Shown here: in pieces, positions 1-6,106 of the stretch
Layout: each line of letters opens with the position of its first letter
Position numbering within the stretch: the first letter of the stretch is position 1
Assembly (NCBI GenBank): GCA_947465345.1
Contig: CANHZL010000027.1
Span: 1-14,922 of the forward strand
Reading direction: 5' to 3'
DNA: 14,922 nt
DNA from: Opitutia bacterium
GTDB taxonomy: Bacteria; Verrucomicrobiota; Verrucomicrobiae; Opitutales; UBA953
The notes under the pieces: model-generated
Told to the model about the DNA's origin: nothing
The model's input: the letters and a program-made list of their open reading frames with translations, nothing else
Databases searched by the model: none
Position numbers and translations under genes: made by a program

Positions 1-1
1 C

Positions 2-106
2 GCGCCGCTCGTGACCGCCATCCACGGAGGAGGGCACGAATACGCTAAGGGCTCCACCGAGCTGATTGTCCGCTTCTTTAAGGAGAACCCCAAGCCGGCG
101 AAGTGA
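2..106 (+). CDS. Alpha/beta-hydrolase (esterase / PHB-depolymerase-like), C-terminal fragment
   Basis: Only the last 34 codons lie in the window; the gene enters from the left edge and ends at TGA 104-106. The visible peptide contains I-H-G-G-G-H-E-Y, followed by a helix-like stretch (STELIVRFFKENPK). A Gly-Gly-Gly-His just before a terminal 'FF..NP' helix is typical of the catalytic-histidine region of secreted or cytosolic esterases of the LpqC/PHB-depolymerase and dienelactone-hydrolase type, so the His would complete a Ser-Asp-His triad. The Ser and Asp parts are outside the window, so the family call is inferred from a short tail. Its stop directly abuts the stop of the convergent beta-helix gene. 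It could also be another prolyl-oligopeptidase-fold hydrolase. Confidence 0.6.
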   Translation, partial: APLVTAIHGGGHEYAKGSTELIVRFFKENPKPAK

Positions 107-2851
107 TTAGTGGGCGGGGTCGTCGGTCAGGATCGCGAGGTCGTCGAGGTAGAACTCCGTCTTCTCGTTCGCGTTACTGACGAACCCGACCCAATCGAGC
201 GTCTTCATGTCCGGATGGCGGCAGGGGAGGTCCTTGAATTCCTTGGTCGCTTCGCCCTCCGGCGTGACTTTCAGGTTCCAGTGGCCCGTCACGGCCTCGC
301 CGATGACGGCGGAGAGCTCAAAGCGGATCCACTTCTGCAGCGGTATGGCAACATCGAGCCCTTTGACACCGGTGAGGCGACCGTTCTGGATGTGTAGCAC
401 TGGGCCGGTGCGGTAAGGGTTTCCTTTCGTCCGCCATTCGTGGAAGAAAATCGCCTTCGGCTCGAGGTAGAGCGAGAAACTGATGCTGGAGGTGCCGGTC
501 CGATGGTGTGGATTGAATGACAGCATCGGGTAGTAGGTGGCCGGCAGTCCTGGCGCATCCTGAAAGAGTAGGGACTGTTTACCTTCGGCGTGCACGGCCG
601 TAGTCATGCGTAAGGCATCGCCTAGGCTGACGCGCGGCTTGCCTGGCGGAGCTTGGTTGATGGTCAGCGAGGGGATGCCGTGCGGGAAGGGGCGCTGCTG
701 GTCGATGATGCGTCCCTCGAAGCCTTGGCGGATATTCAGGGGCGGGGCTTCTGGACGGGCAGGGCGGGAGACCTCTGGGCCGCGCACAAAGGTCTCGGCC
801 AGTTTGCGCCAAGCGGGGTCGTCCTGCAGGACGCCCATCGTGGCGACATCGATGGATTTAATTCCAAGGGCGAGCGCGGGTGAGTCGGGCTTGAGGCGGA
901 AGTCCCGCTTAGCGGGATTGACGAAGAGCGGGTCGGCGACGAGTGAGCCGACGTCTTGGCCTTTTTTCTGCCAGTCGGCGAAAGAGAGCTTCTTGTCCGT
1001 TAAGGTCACAGGGCGGGCCGAGACATCCCAGTAGACGTTATCTTTATTGAGGAAATGAGCGGTCGTGCCGGTCCAGTTGCTGCCGAGCAGTTCGCCACGG
1101 TCGAAGATCACGATGTTCTTCTCGAACGTGAAGGAGAGGTGTTCCTCGGCCCGCGAGCGTTTCACTTGGTGCTCCTCGGAAAAGGCGAAGACGTTGTTCC
1201 GGATGATGTTGTCCTTGCCGTAGTGCTGATGGAAACCGCCGTCGGTCGTGTCGTACGTCACGTTGCCTTCCATGGTAATGCCCGTGCTACCTTCGTCGGT
1301 GTAGAGGCCCCAGCCGCCGTATTGGAGGCACATCACGTCATGGATGAGGTTGTGGCTCACCGTGGTGCCTTCGGATGGCCCGAGCGTGTAGACGCCGCCC
1401 ATATCGCTCAGCAGGCCTTTGCCGAGGTGGTGGAGATGGTTCCAGTCGATCTTGTTCCGCTTGGCGTTGCTGGGGGCGTAGCCCCAGCGCCAGCCGACCG
1501 AGACCGCGGAGTAGAAGAAATCCGAGATCTCGTTGTGCGTCACCTCGTTGTCGGAAGAGGAGCCAACCCAGACGCCGACGGCGCACGGGAAGATCAGGCC
1601 GCCATCGCGGATGATATTATTGTGTACACGATTATGGCTGGCGTGATTCTCGGGCTTCGCCTCGTCGTTGAGCGTGCCGACCTTGATGCCGCCGGCGCCC
1701 AGGTCGGTGATCAGGCATTTCTCGATGGAGACCTCGCGGCACCCCTGGCGGAGTGAGAAACCATAGCTGCCGACGTGGGAGAGTTCGCAGCCAGTAAACG
1801 AGACTTGCCGGGCATGTTCGAGCGTGATGACGCCGTCGACAGTACGAACAGCGGATTGATTCGGGACCGCCGTCGCGAGTGAAGGAACGCCTTTGGCGTG
1901 GCTGAAGCGGAGTCCGCGGAAAGCGAGATGCGTAACCGGTGTCTGAGGTTTTCCGACGAAGGTGAGCAGTTTCTCGGCCACGGGATAGGTAGCTCCGGAT
2001 GTCGCGATAGATTCGCCTTGGCGGGGCAGGTAGGTCAGTTGACCGGAGCGACTGAGGAACCATTCACCGGGTTCATCCAGCAATGACAGCAGGTTCTCGA
2101 TGACCATGCCAGTGAGGTGATCGAAGGCCGTGTTAGCCTTCTGGGCCGGGCCGCGGACCTTCAAGGTGCCGGTGGCTGGTTGGGCGGTTTCGACGCGACT
2201 GCGGGTCGAGTCCCACTTGTGATAGAAAGTAACGACGGCGTCCTGGGCGTCGGCTGGACTGATCTCGCTGAAAGCCATCAGCTCCTTTGGGTCGACGCGA
2301 ATCGTCTGTTCGGTGAAGCCCGTGGTGGGGGTGCCGCCGGGGATGGGAGCTTCGCTCTCAACGCTGCGGACATAGTGGCTTCCGGGATTATTGGTGCGGG
2401 CCCGGGTGGCGCGACGATCAGCGACCCAAAGTTGTTCGAAGGTCTCGGTCCCCGCGGGAGTCTGAAGTAACCAGCGGCCATTCTTGCCCAACGTGAAGAG
2501 CGGTAGCTCCTTGCCGCCAGACAGTACTACCTTGGCTCCTGATGCGGCCTCGTATGAGATGACTTTTCCTTCTTCGCCGGAATCTTTCGCCTCGAAGGCA
2601 ATGGCGGCGGACTGGCGGTAAGTGCCCTCGGCGAAAATGACGTGGACTGGTTCCTTGAGCGGCCGGGGGAGTTTGCGGATAGCCAGACGGGCGCCGTTGA
2701 GCGTGGCGAGGGGGCCGTCGCTGTGGTCGGTGTTGGGCGTAAGGATTCGTCCGGACCAGTCGTCATTACCCTGCGGGGAGACGTGTAGGTCCAGCGCCTG
2801 GGCGGTGAAGGGCGAGAGGAGGGCCAGCAGGTAGGCTCGACGGAAAGGCAT
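107..2851 (-). CDS. Secreted right-handed parallel beta-helix protein, probable polysaccharide-active enzyme
   Basis: 914 residues from ATG 2851. I prefer this start to an in-frame TTG at 2890 because the ATG opens directly onto a signal peptide: residues 1-19 with an Arg-Arg pair at 4-5, a Leu-rich core and a TAQA|LD signal peptidase I site. An N-terminal module follows with 'LHVSPQGNDDWSG' and 'LWVADRRATRARTNN' (about residue 141). Beta-helix coils full of N-x-I/V and G-V/I repeats run from about 306 to 600. Acidic residues at D483 (DMGGVYTLG) and D519-E520 (GWGLYTDEGSTGI) are candidate catalytic positions. The 'ADPLFVNP..DFRLKPDSPAL' closing motif sits near 660, and a C-terminal jelly-roll-like region covers about 720-910. 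This architecture matches large beta-helix proteins common in Verrucomicrobiota and Bacteroidota polysaccharide loci, and resembles GH141-type enzymes. Substrate unknown. The Arg-Arg pair makes Tat export conceivable, but the strongly hydrophobic core fits Sec better. Confidence 0.85.
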   Translation of the reverse strand: MPFRRAYLLALLSPFTAQALDLHVSPQGNDDWSGRILTPNTDHSDGPLATLNGARLAIRKLPRPLKEPVHVIFAEGTYRQSAAIAFEAKDSGEEGKVISYEAASGAKVVLSGGKELPLFTLGKNGRWLLQTPAGTETFEQLWVADRRATRARTNNPGSHYVRSVESEAPIPGGTPTTGFTEQTIRVDPKELMAFSEISPADAQDAVVTFYHKWDSTRSRVETAQPATGTLKVRGPAQKANTAFDHLTGMVIENLLSLLDEPGEWFLSRSGQLTYLPRQGESIATSGATYPVAEKLLTFVGKPQTPVTHLAFRGLRFSHAKGVPSLATAVPNQSAVRTVDGVITLEHARQVSFTGCELSHVGSYGFSLRQGCREVSIEKCLITDLGAGGIKVGTLNDEAKPENHASHNRVHNNIIRDGGLIFPCAVGVWVGSSSDNEVTHNEISDFFYSAVSVGWRWGYAPSNAKRNKIDWNHLHHLGKGLLSDMGGVYTLGPSEGTTVSHNLIHDVMCLQYGGWGLYTDEGSTGITMEGNVTYDTTDGGFHQHYGKDNIIRNNVFAFSEEHQVKRSRAEEHLSFTFEKNIVIFDRGELLGSNWTGTTAHFLNKDNVYWDVSARPVTLTDKKLSFADWQKKGQDVGSLVADPLFVNPAKRDFRLKPDSPALALGIKSIDVATMGVLQDDPAWRKLAETFVRGPEVSRPARPEAPPLNIRQGFEGRIIDQQRPFPHGIPSLTINQAPPGKPRVSLGDALRMTTAVHAEGKQSLLFQDAPGLPATYYPMLSFNPHHRTGTSSISFSLYLEPKAIFFHEWRTKGNPYRTGPVLHIQNGRLTGVKGLDVAIPLQKWIRFELSAVIGEAVTGHWNLKVTPEGEATKEFKDLPCRHPDMKTLDWVGFVSNANEKTEFYLDDLAILTDDPAH

Positions 2852-2886
2852 GGTTATCCCGACAAGAGCCCTCCGGCTCTGTTCCC

Positions 2887-3600
2887 TCAAGACTTTCTGG
2901 CGACGAAGAACCGCGTCTCGCCGGCGAACTCGCGTACGAGCGGTCCGTCGGCCGCGATTTCAGTGCTTAGCGGGCACTCGAGGAGCGTGAAGCCTGTTTC
3001 TGACAGCTCTTCGCGGGTTTCTTGTTCGGTGCTGCTGTGGATGAAGACGGGCGTGGTGTCGCTCTCATGCCAGCGATCGCCGGGGACGAGCTCGTCCGTG
3101 TCACCTTCCTTGGCCCAGTAGGCCGCATTGGCGCCCTTCTCGCGATCAGAGGCCGTGAAGAGTAAGATTCCTTCGGACTTTAGGACGCGGTGGATCGAGC
3201 GAAGTGCGGCGAGGCGGTGGGTCCGGCTTGGCAGGCACATCAGCCCGTTGAAGGCGAAGATCGCGCGATCGAAGGACGCGTCGGGGTAGGTGAGGGCGGT
3301 GGCGTCCTGTTGGTGGACGCAACGCTCCCAACTCTCGTTGTGGTCGGCCAGCACCGCGCGGGCGAGGCTGACCATGATCGGTGAGAAATCCGTCGCGACC
3401 ACGTCGGCGTAGTCTGACTGCAGAAGTCCGAGGGCAACCCGCCCGCCTCCGCAGCCGAGCTCAAGGATGCTTTGGTTCTTGGCGAAGTAGCGTTCAAAGA
3501 GGACCTTTTCCGAAGCCCAGACCCCGACGCGAACGGCGGCGCGGGCGTAGTACAAGGCCGTCTCGGTCTCGAGCCAGTGGGCTTGCGGGTCGCGTTCCAT
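2887..3600 (-). CDS. Class I SAM-dependent methyltransferase
   Basis: 237 residues from ATG 3600. The frame stays open further upstream, but that part runs antisense into the DUF192 gene and reads as low-complexity sequence, so the short start is preferred. SAM-binding motif I is ILELGCGGG (residues 45-53). The acidic end of strand 2 is D71 (VVATDFS), the D99-A100 pair (QQDATAL) fits motif III, and motif IV is FDRAIFAFNGLM (110-121). This is the Methyltransf_11/25 Rossmann fold with one domain, cytoplasmic, with no membrane segment. The target (small molecule, protein or RNA) cannot be read from the sequence. No good Shine-Dalgarno precedes the ATG. The gene lies 35 bp upstream of the beta-helix gene on the same strand and diverges from the DUF192 gene, so cotranscription with the beta-helix gene is possible but functionally unexplained. 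Confidence 0.85.
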   Translation of the reverse strand: MERDPQAHWLETETALYYARAAVRVGVWASEKVLFERYFAKNQSILELGCGGGRVALGLLQSDYADVVATDFSPIMVSLARAVLADHNESWERCVHQQDATALTYPDASFDRAIFAFNGLMCLPSRTHRLAALRSIHRVLKSEGILLFTASDREKGANAAYWAKEGDTDELVPGDRWHESDTTPVFIHSSTEQETREELSETGFTLLECPLSTEIAADGPLVREFAGETRFFVARKS

Positions 3601-3619
3601 GGGATGAAGCAAGGGAATC

Positions 3620-3634
3620 TTGCCAGAGAGGCAA
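3620..3634. repeat. Small inverted repeat between divergent genes
   Basis: TTGCC-agaga-GGCAA is a perfect 5-bp inverted repeat with a 5-nt spacer. It sits in the 54-bp gap between the methyltransferase start (3600) and the DUF192 start (3655). Its placement would suit an operator serving both divergent promoters, but a repeat this short occurs easily by chance. I could not identify convincing -10/-35 boxes around it. Confidence 0.25.
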
Positions 3635-3654
3635 TCGCAGGAACACTCAGTCGC

Positions 3655-4158
3655 ATGATTCGGCCTCTGTTCTTGTCCTTGGTGCTGGCGCTTGTCGCTT
3701 GCGACAACCGCCAGCCGTCCACCGCTCCGACCGTTGAACTGGGCATCGAGACCCTTTTCCCCATCCGCATGGGTCAAGTGCTCGGCCGGTTACGGATCGC
3801 CGCCACCGATCTGGAGAAGGCCCGCGGACTTATGGGCACGACCAAGCTCACCGATGAGGAAGGGATGGCCTTCATGTATGAATCCGAGACCCAGATGCGT
3901 TTCTGGATGAAGGATACTCCGCTGAACCTCGACATCGCGTTCATCGCTAGGGATGGCACCGTGCTCGAGGTCAAGACCATGACTGCCGGAGATACTGAGA
4001 CCACGGCTTCTTCGTCAGATCAGGTCCGCTTCGCGATTGAGATGCGGGCCGGTTGGTTCGGGCATTTCGGCGTCAAGCCGGGCGACAAGGTCAACCTCGA
4101 GGACATCCGTAGCGCCCTGCAGGCGCGTGGCTTCGACCCGAAGCGGTTCTTGCCCTGA
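3655..4158 (+). CDS. DUF192 family lipoprotein
   Basis: 167 residues. I chose ATG 3655, giving MIRPLFLSLVLALVACDN, because it creates a clean lipoprotein signal with lipobox L-V-A-C (Cys16). The frame is open upstream but reads through sequence antisense to the methyltransferase. Residues 45-160 match DUF192 (PF02643): 'ARGLMGTTKLTDEEGMAFMY' (56-75), 'MRFWMKDTPLNLDIAFIARDGTVLEV' (81-106), an amphipathic turn, then 'VRFAIEMRAGWFGHFGVKPGDKV' (124-146). The family is a small beta-barrel of unknown biochemical function, often exported. Asp at +2 after the lipidated Cys is the inner-membrane retention residue in E. coli; whether that rule holds here is unknown. The stop (TGA 4156-4158) is directly adjacent to the stop of the convergent small membrane gene. 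Only a weak AGGA lies upstream of the start. Confidence 0.88.
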   Translation: MIRPLFLSLVLALVACDNRQPSTAPTVELGIETLFPIRMGQVLGRLRIAATDLEKARGLMGTTKLTDEEGMAFMYESETQMRFWMKDTPLNLDIAFIARDGTVLEVKTMTAGDTETTASSSDQVRFAIEMRAGWFGHFGVKPGDKVNLEDIRSALQARGFDPKRFLP

Positions 4159-4263
4159 TCAGAGCGAACGCCAGAGCAGGAGGAGGCCCGTAGCGACGGA
4201 AAGGCAGCCGAGCACGAAAGCGAGGGCCAGGCGTTCCGCGGCGGTCGTCCGGAAGATCCTCAT
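4159..4263 (-). CDS. Small single-pass membrane protein (34 aa), coupled to polyprenyl synthase
   Basis: 34 residues: a short basic N-terminus (MRIFRTTAAER), one hydrophobic helix at about 12-30 (LALAFVLGCLSVATGLLLL) and a WRSL tail. The ATG (4263-4261) overlaps the polyprenyl synthase stop as ATGA, the classic arrangement for translational coupling. The ORF then fills exactly the space down to the DUF192 stop. Both points argue that it is a real gene although it is very short. The positive-inside rule suggests N-in, C-out topology. The sequence resembles the leading membrane anchor of ComEA-type proteins, but no helix-hairpin-helix domain follows. Function unknown; it could tether or modulate the prenyl synthase. 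The main alternative is a chance ORF downstream of the synthase. Confidence 0.55.
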   Translation of the reverse strand: MRIFRTTAAERLALAFVLGCLSVATGLLLLWRSL

Positions 4264-5210
4264 GCCTTCGGGACGAGCCGCGCAGCGGCTTCGCGGAGGA
4301 AGGCCGTGAGTCGCAGGAGGAAGAAGGGCGAAGGGGAGCCGGCGATCGGTTCGAGGGCCTGTTCCGCCGCGGCGATCTCGGCGTCGAGCCGGCGGAAGCT
4401 TTCGCGCCACGCTGAAGCGGAGATCAGCTGACGGGCGTCGCCACCCGCACGGAGGGCGGTGAGGAAGCCTTTGCCGGAGCGATCGCGTTCGAGCAGCATC
4501 GGCAAGGTCAGCTTACCGCTGGCGGCGTCAGTGCCGAGGGTCTTGCCGGCCTTGGTGTCGTCTTGGAGCAGGTCGACGAGGTCGTCGTAGATTTGGTAGG
4601 CGATACCGAGGTGGCGGCCGAACAGGGAGCAGGCGGCGATGTGTTCCGCTGGGCGGTCGGCGAGAAGCGCGCCAGCCTGGCAGGCACCTTCGAAGAGCTC
4701 CGCAGTCTTCAGGCGGATATGGCGGTAATAATCCTCCAGAGAGAGGTCGTCGTGTCCGCGGGAGAAAGTCTGGCAGACTTCGCCGGAGCAGACTTCGCGG
4801 GAGGCGCGGGCCACGATGCGGCAGAGTTCAGGCGTGGGATGGTCGGCGGCGAGCACGAGTGCGTGGGCGAAGAGGGCGTCGCCGAAGAGCACGGCGGCAT
4901 GGGCGCCGTGGGTCCGGTTGGGGGTGTCGCTGCCGTGGCGGGTGTCGGCGCCGTCGAGGACGTCGTCGTGCACGAGGGTCGCCAGGTGGACCAGTTCGAT
5001 GATGCCGGCACCGCGGACGAGGGCTTCAGGGGGCGGGCCGCCGGCTCCCGAGGCGAAGGCGAGGAGCGGACGGAGTCGCTTGCCTGGGTGGGCGAGCACG
5101 TCGCGCACCATCGGACGGACTTCCGGTTCGAACGCGAGTTCCTGCGCTGCGAGGAATTTCTCGAGTGCTACGAAATGGGCTTCAAGGCCGATGTGCAGCG
5201 GAGAGGACAC
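4260..5210 (-). CDS. Polyprenyl diphosphate synthase (trans, long-chain type)
   Basis: 316 residues from GTG 5210. No ATG lies in a sensible position, and longer versions add low-complexity sequence that runs over the neighbouring gene. The enzyme condenses isopentenyl diphosphate onto an allylic primer, probably for the menaquinone or ubiquinone side chain. Visible motifs are GKRLRP (43-48), the first Asp-rich motif HDDVLD (DDxxD at 82-86), K168-T169 (RLKTAELF), the second Asp-rich motif YDDLVD (DDxxD at 209-213), and GKTLGTDAASGKLTLP (222-237). The residue five before the first DDxxD is small (Ala77), which in this family favours long products (hexaprenyl or longer) over FPP or GGPP. It is cytoplasmic or membrane-associated. 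It lies 67 bp downstream of the exported Cys4 gene and overlaps the small membrane gene by ATGA. IspB, HepT or SdsA assignment cannot be decided by eye. Confidence 0.9.
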   Translation of the reverse strand: MSSPLHIGLEAHFVALEKFLAAQELAFEPEVRPMVRDVLAHPGKRLRPLLAFASGAGGPPPEALVRGAGIIELVHLATLVHDDVLDGADTRHGSDTPNRTHGAHAAVLFGDALFAHALVLAADHPTPELCRIVARASREVCSGEVCQTFSRGHDDLSLEDYYRHIRLKTAELFEGACQAGALLADRPAEHIAACSLFGRHLGIAYQIYDDLVDLLQDDTKAGKTLGTDAASGKLTLPMLLERDRSGKGFLTALRAGGDARQLISASAWRESFRRLDAEIAAAEQALEPIAGSPSPFFLLRLTAFLREAAARLVPKA

Positions 5211-5258
5211 GCCGCAATCTGCTACCGAAAAAGCCCTTGCGCAAGCGCAGGATGAGGG

Positions 5259-5279
5259 AAGACCGCCTAAGTCGGCCTT
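5259..5279 (-). promoter_or_regulatory. Hairpin in the gap between Cys4 exported gene and polyprenyl synthase
   Basis: A 7-bp arm pair, AAGACCG (5259-5265) and CGGCCTT (5273-5279), is separated by 7 nt and contains one G-U type pair in the minus-strand RNA. It overlaps the TAA stop of the upstream gene. No T-run follows directly. A 5-T run does occur further along the minus strand (5228-5232), after the perfect palindrome CTTGCGCAAG at 5236-5245. It could attenuate transcription or protect an RNA end in this 67-bp gap. This is weak evidence. Confidence 0.25.
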
Positions 5280-6102
5280 ACGGGACGAACTTCGTTTCGC
5301 TCGCGACGCTAACCTTGCCGGTCTTGGCGCAATCGACGCAGTCGATACGCTTATCCAGTTGGCCCTTCTGCGGTTCGCGGGTGAACCCCACTCCACCGCA
5401 CTTCTTGCAGGCAGCCTGCTCGTACGTCACCACGCTGACGTCCGCTCCGGCATTGATTGCTTCAACGAATTTCTGGAGGGCGGTCGGTGTGTCTTCGAGC
5501 GTGGCGCATTCGACGAAGGCTTCCCGGCGCAGCGTCAGACGCTTACCGACGAGCGGTGCATAGTTGGCCGTGAAGAGCAGGGAGACCGTACCGACGTGCA
5601 TGCCGGTGAGCTTACCCGTATCACCGACCTTGGCAGGCTTATCGAGAAGTAGGATCGCCATGGTATCAACTCCGGCGGCGAGGATCTCGCTGGGGTCAGT
5701 GGCGGGCCAAGCAGCCTTGGCGAGGAAGCGGTTGTCGCCGAGATCCTGAAGTAAGGCATAGTTGACCGTCGTGATGTGTCCGAGCGCCTTGCTTGAGCCA
5801 GTCGGAGAGCCATCGACGATGCGTTGGGCGGAGAAAGCCGCAAAGAGCCGCTGAAGTTCTTTGGTCGTTTCGGTGAAGCCGACCTTATTGATCTTCGAGA
5901 GCTGGAATGTGCGGCTGCTCTTGGCTGAAGGTGCGGGGATGGCACGGAATGTCGTGATCACCACCGAATTATCGACCTCCTCTTCAATGACTTTTGCGCC
6001 TCCTTTAGTGGCGGAAGGGGATGCTTTGGCCCCGAACGCGGTCGTTTGGGCCGAGGTCGATAGGGCAGTGGTCAGGAGGACGAGGAGCAGTCGCGTGATC
6101 AT
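5278..6102 (-). CDS. Exported protein of unknown function with C-terminal Cys4 motif
   Basis: 274 residues from ATG 6102, which begins a signal peptide (MITRLLLVLLTTALSTSA|QT). I do not recognise a named family for the body. Residues 40-225 look like mixed alpha/beta with several beta-rich segments (VVITTFRAI, VSLLFTANYAPLVGKRLTLRR). The C-terminus holds two CxxC knuckles: C232-x-x-C235-G-G-V-G-F and C255-V-D-C258. This resembles half of a DnaJ-type zinc-binding motif (CxxCxGxG) and may bind zinc or form disulfides once exported. The start lies 4 nt past the tatC stop without its own Shine-Dalgarno, so translation is probably coupled to tatC. Placement between tatC and the prenyl synthase suggests an envelope role, but this is inference only. 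The signal peptide looks Sec-type, with no twin arginine. Confidence 0.75.
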   Translation of the reverse strand: MITRLLLVLLTTALSTSAQTTAFGAKASPSATKGGAKVIEEEVDNSVVITTFRAIPAPSAKSSRTFQLSKINKVGFTETTKELQRLFAAFSAQRIVDGSPTGSSKALGHITTVNYALLQDLGDNRFLAKAAWPATDPSEILAAGVDTMAILLLDKPAKVGDTGKLTGMHVGTVSLLFTANYAPLVGKRLTLRREAFVECATLEDTPTALQKFVEAINAGADVSVVTYEQAACKKCGGVGFTREPQKGQLDKRIDCVDCAKTGKVSVASETKFVP

Positions 6103-6106
6103 GGTC

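Noticed and set aside
1055..1756. 233-codon plus-strand ORF opposite the beta-helix gene
   Set aside because: It is antisense to clearly conserved beta-helix coils, has no recognisable motif, and is of the length expected from the codon pattern of a G+C-rich gene.
2865..2880. Inverted repeat AGAGCC-CTCC-GGCTCT between the methyltransferase and beta-helix genes as a terminator
   Set aside because: The stem is only 6 bp and no T-run follows on either strand. It may be a chance hairpin in a 35-bp gap.
5236..5245. Palindrome CTTGCGCAAG near a T-run as an intrinsic terminator
   Set aside because: A perfect palindrome without a loop can form only a weak shortened stem, and the T-run is displaced by several bases. 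Mentioned only as part of a weak hairpin region.
4563..5255. 230-codon plus-strand ORF opposite the polyprenyl synthase
   Set aside because: It is Val/Gly/Glu-rich with no motif and is antisense to both Asp-rich motifs of the synthase.
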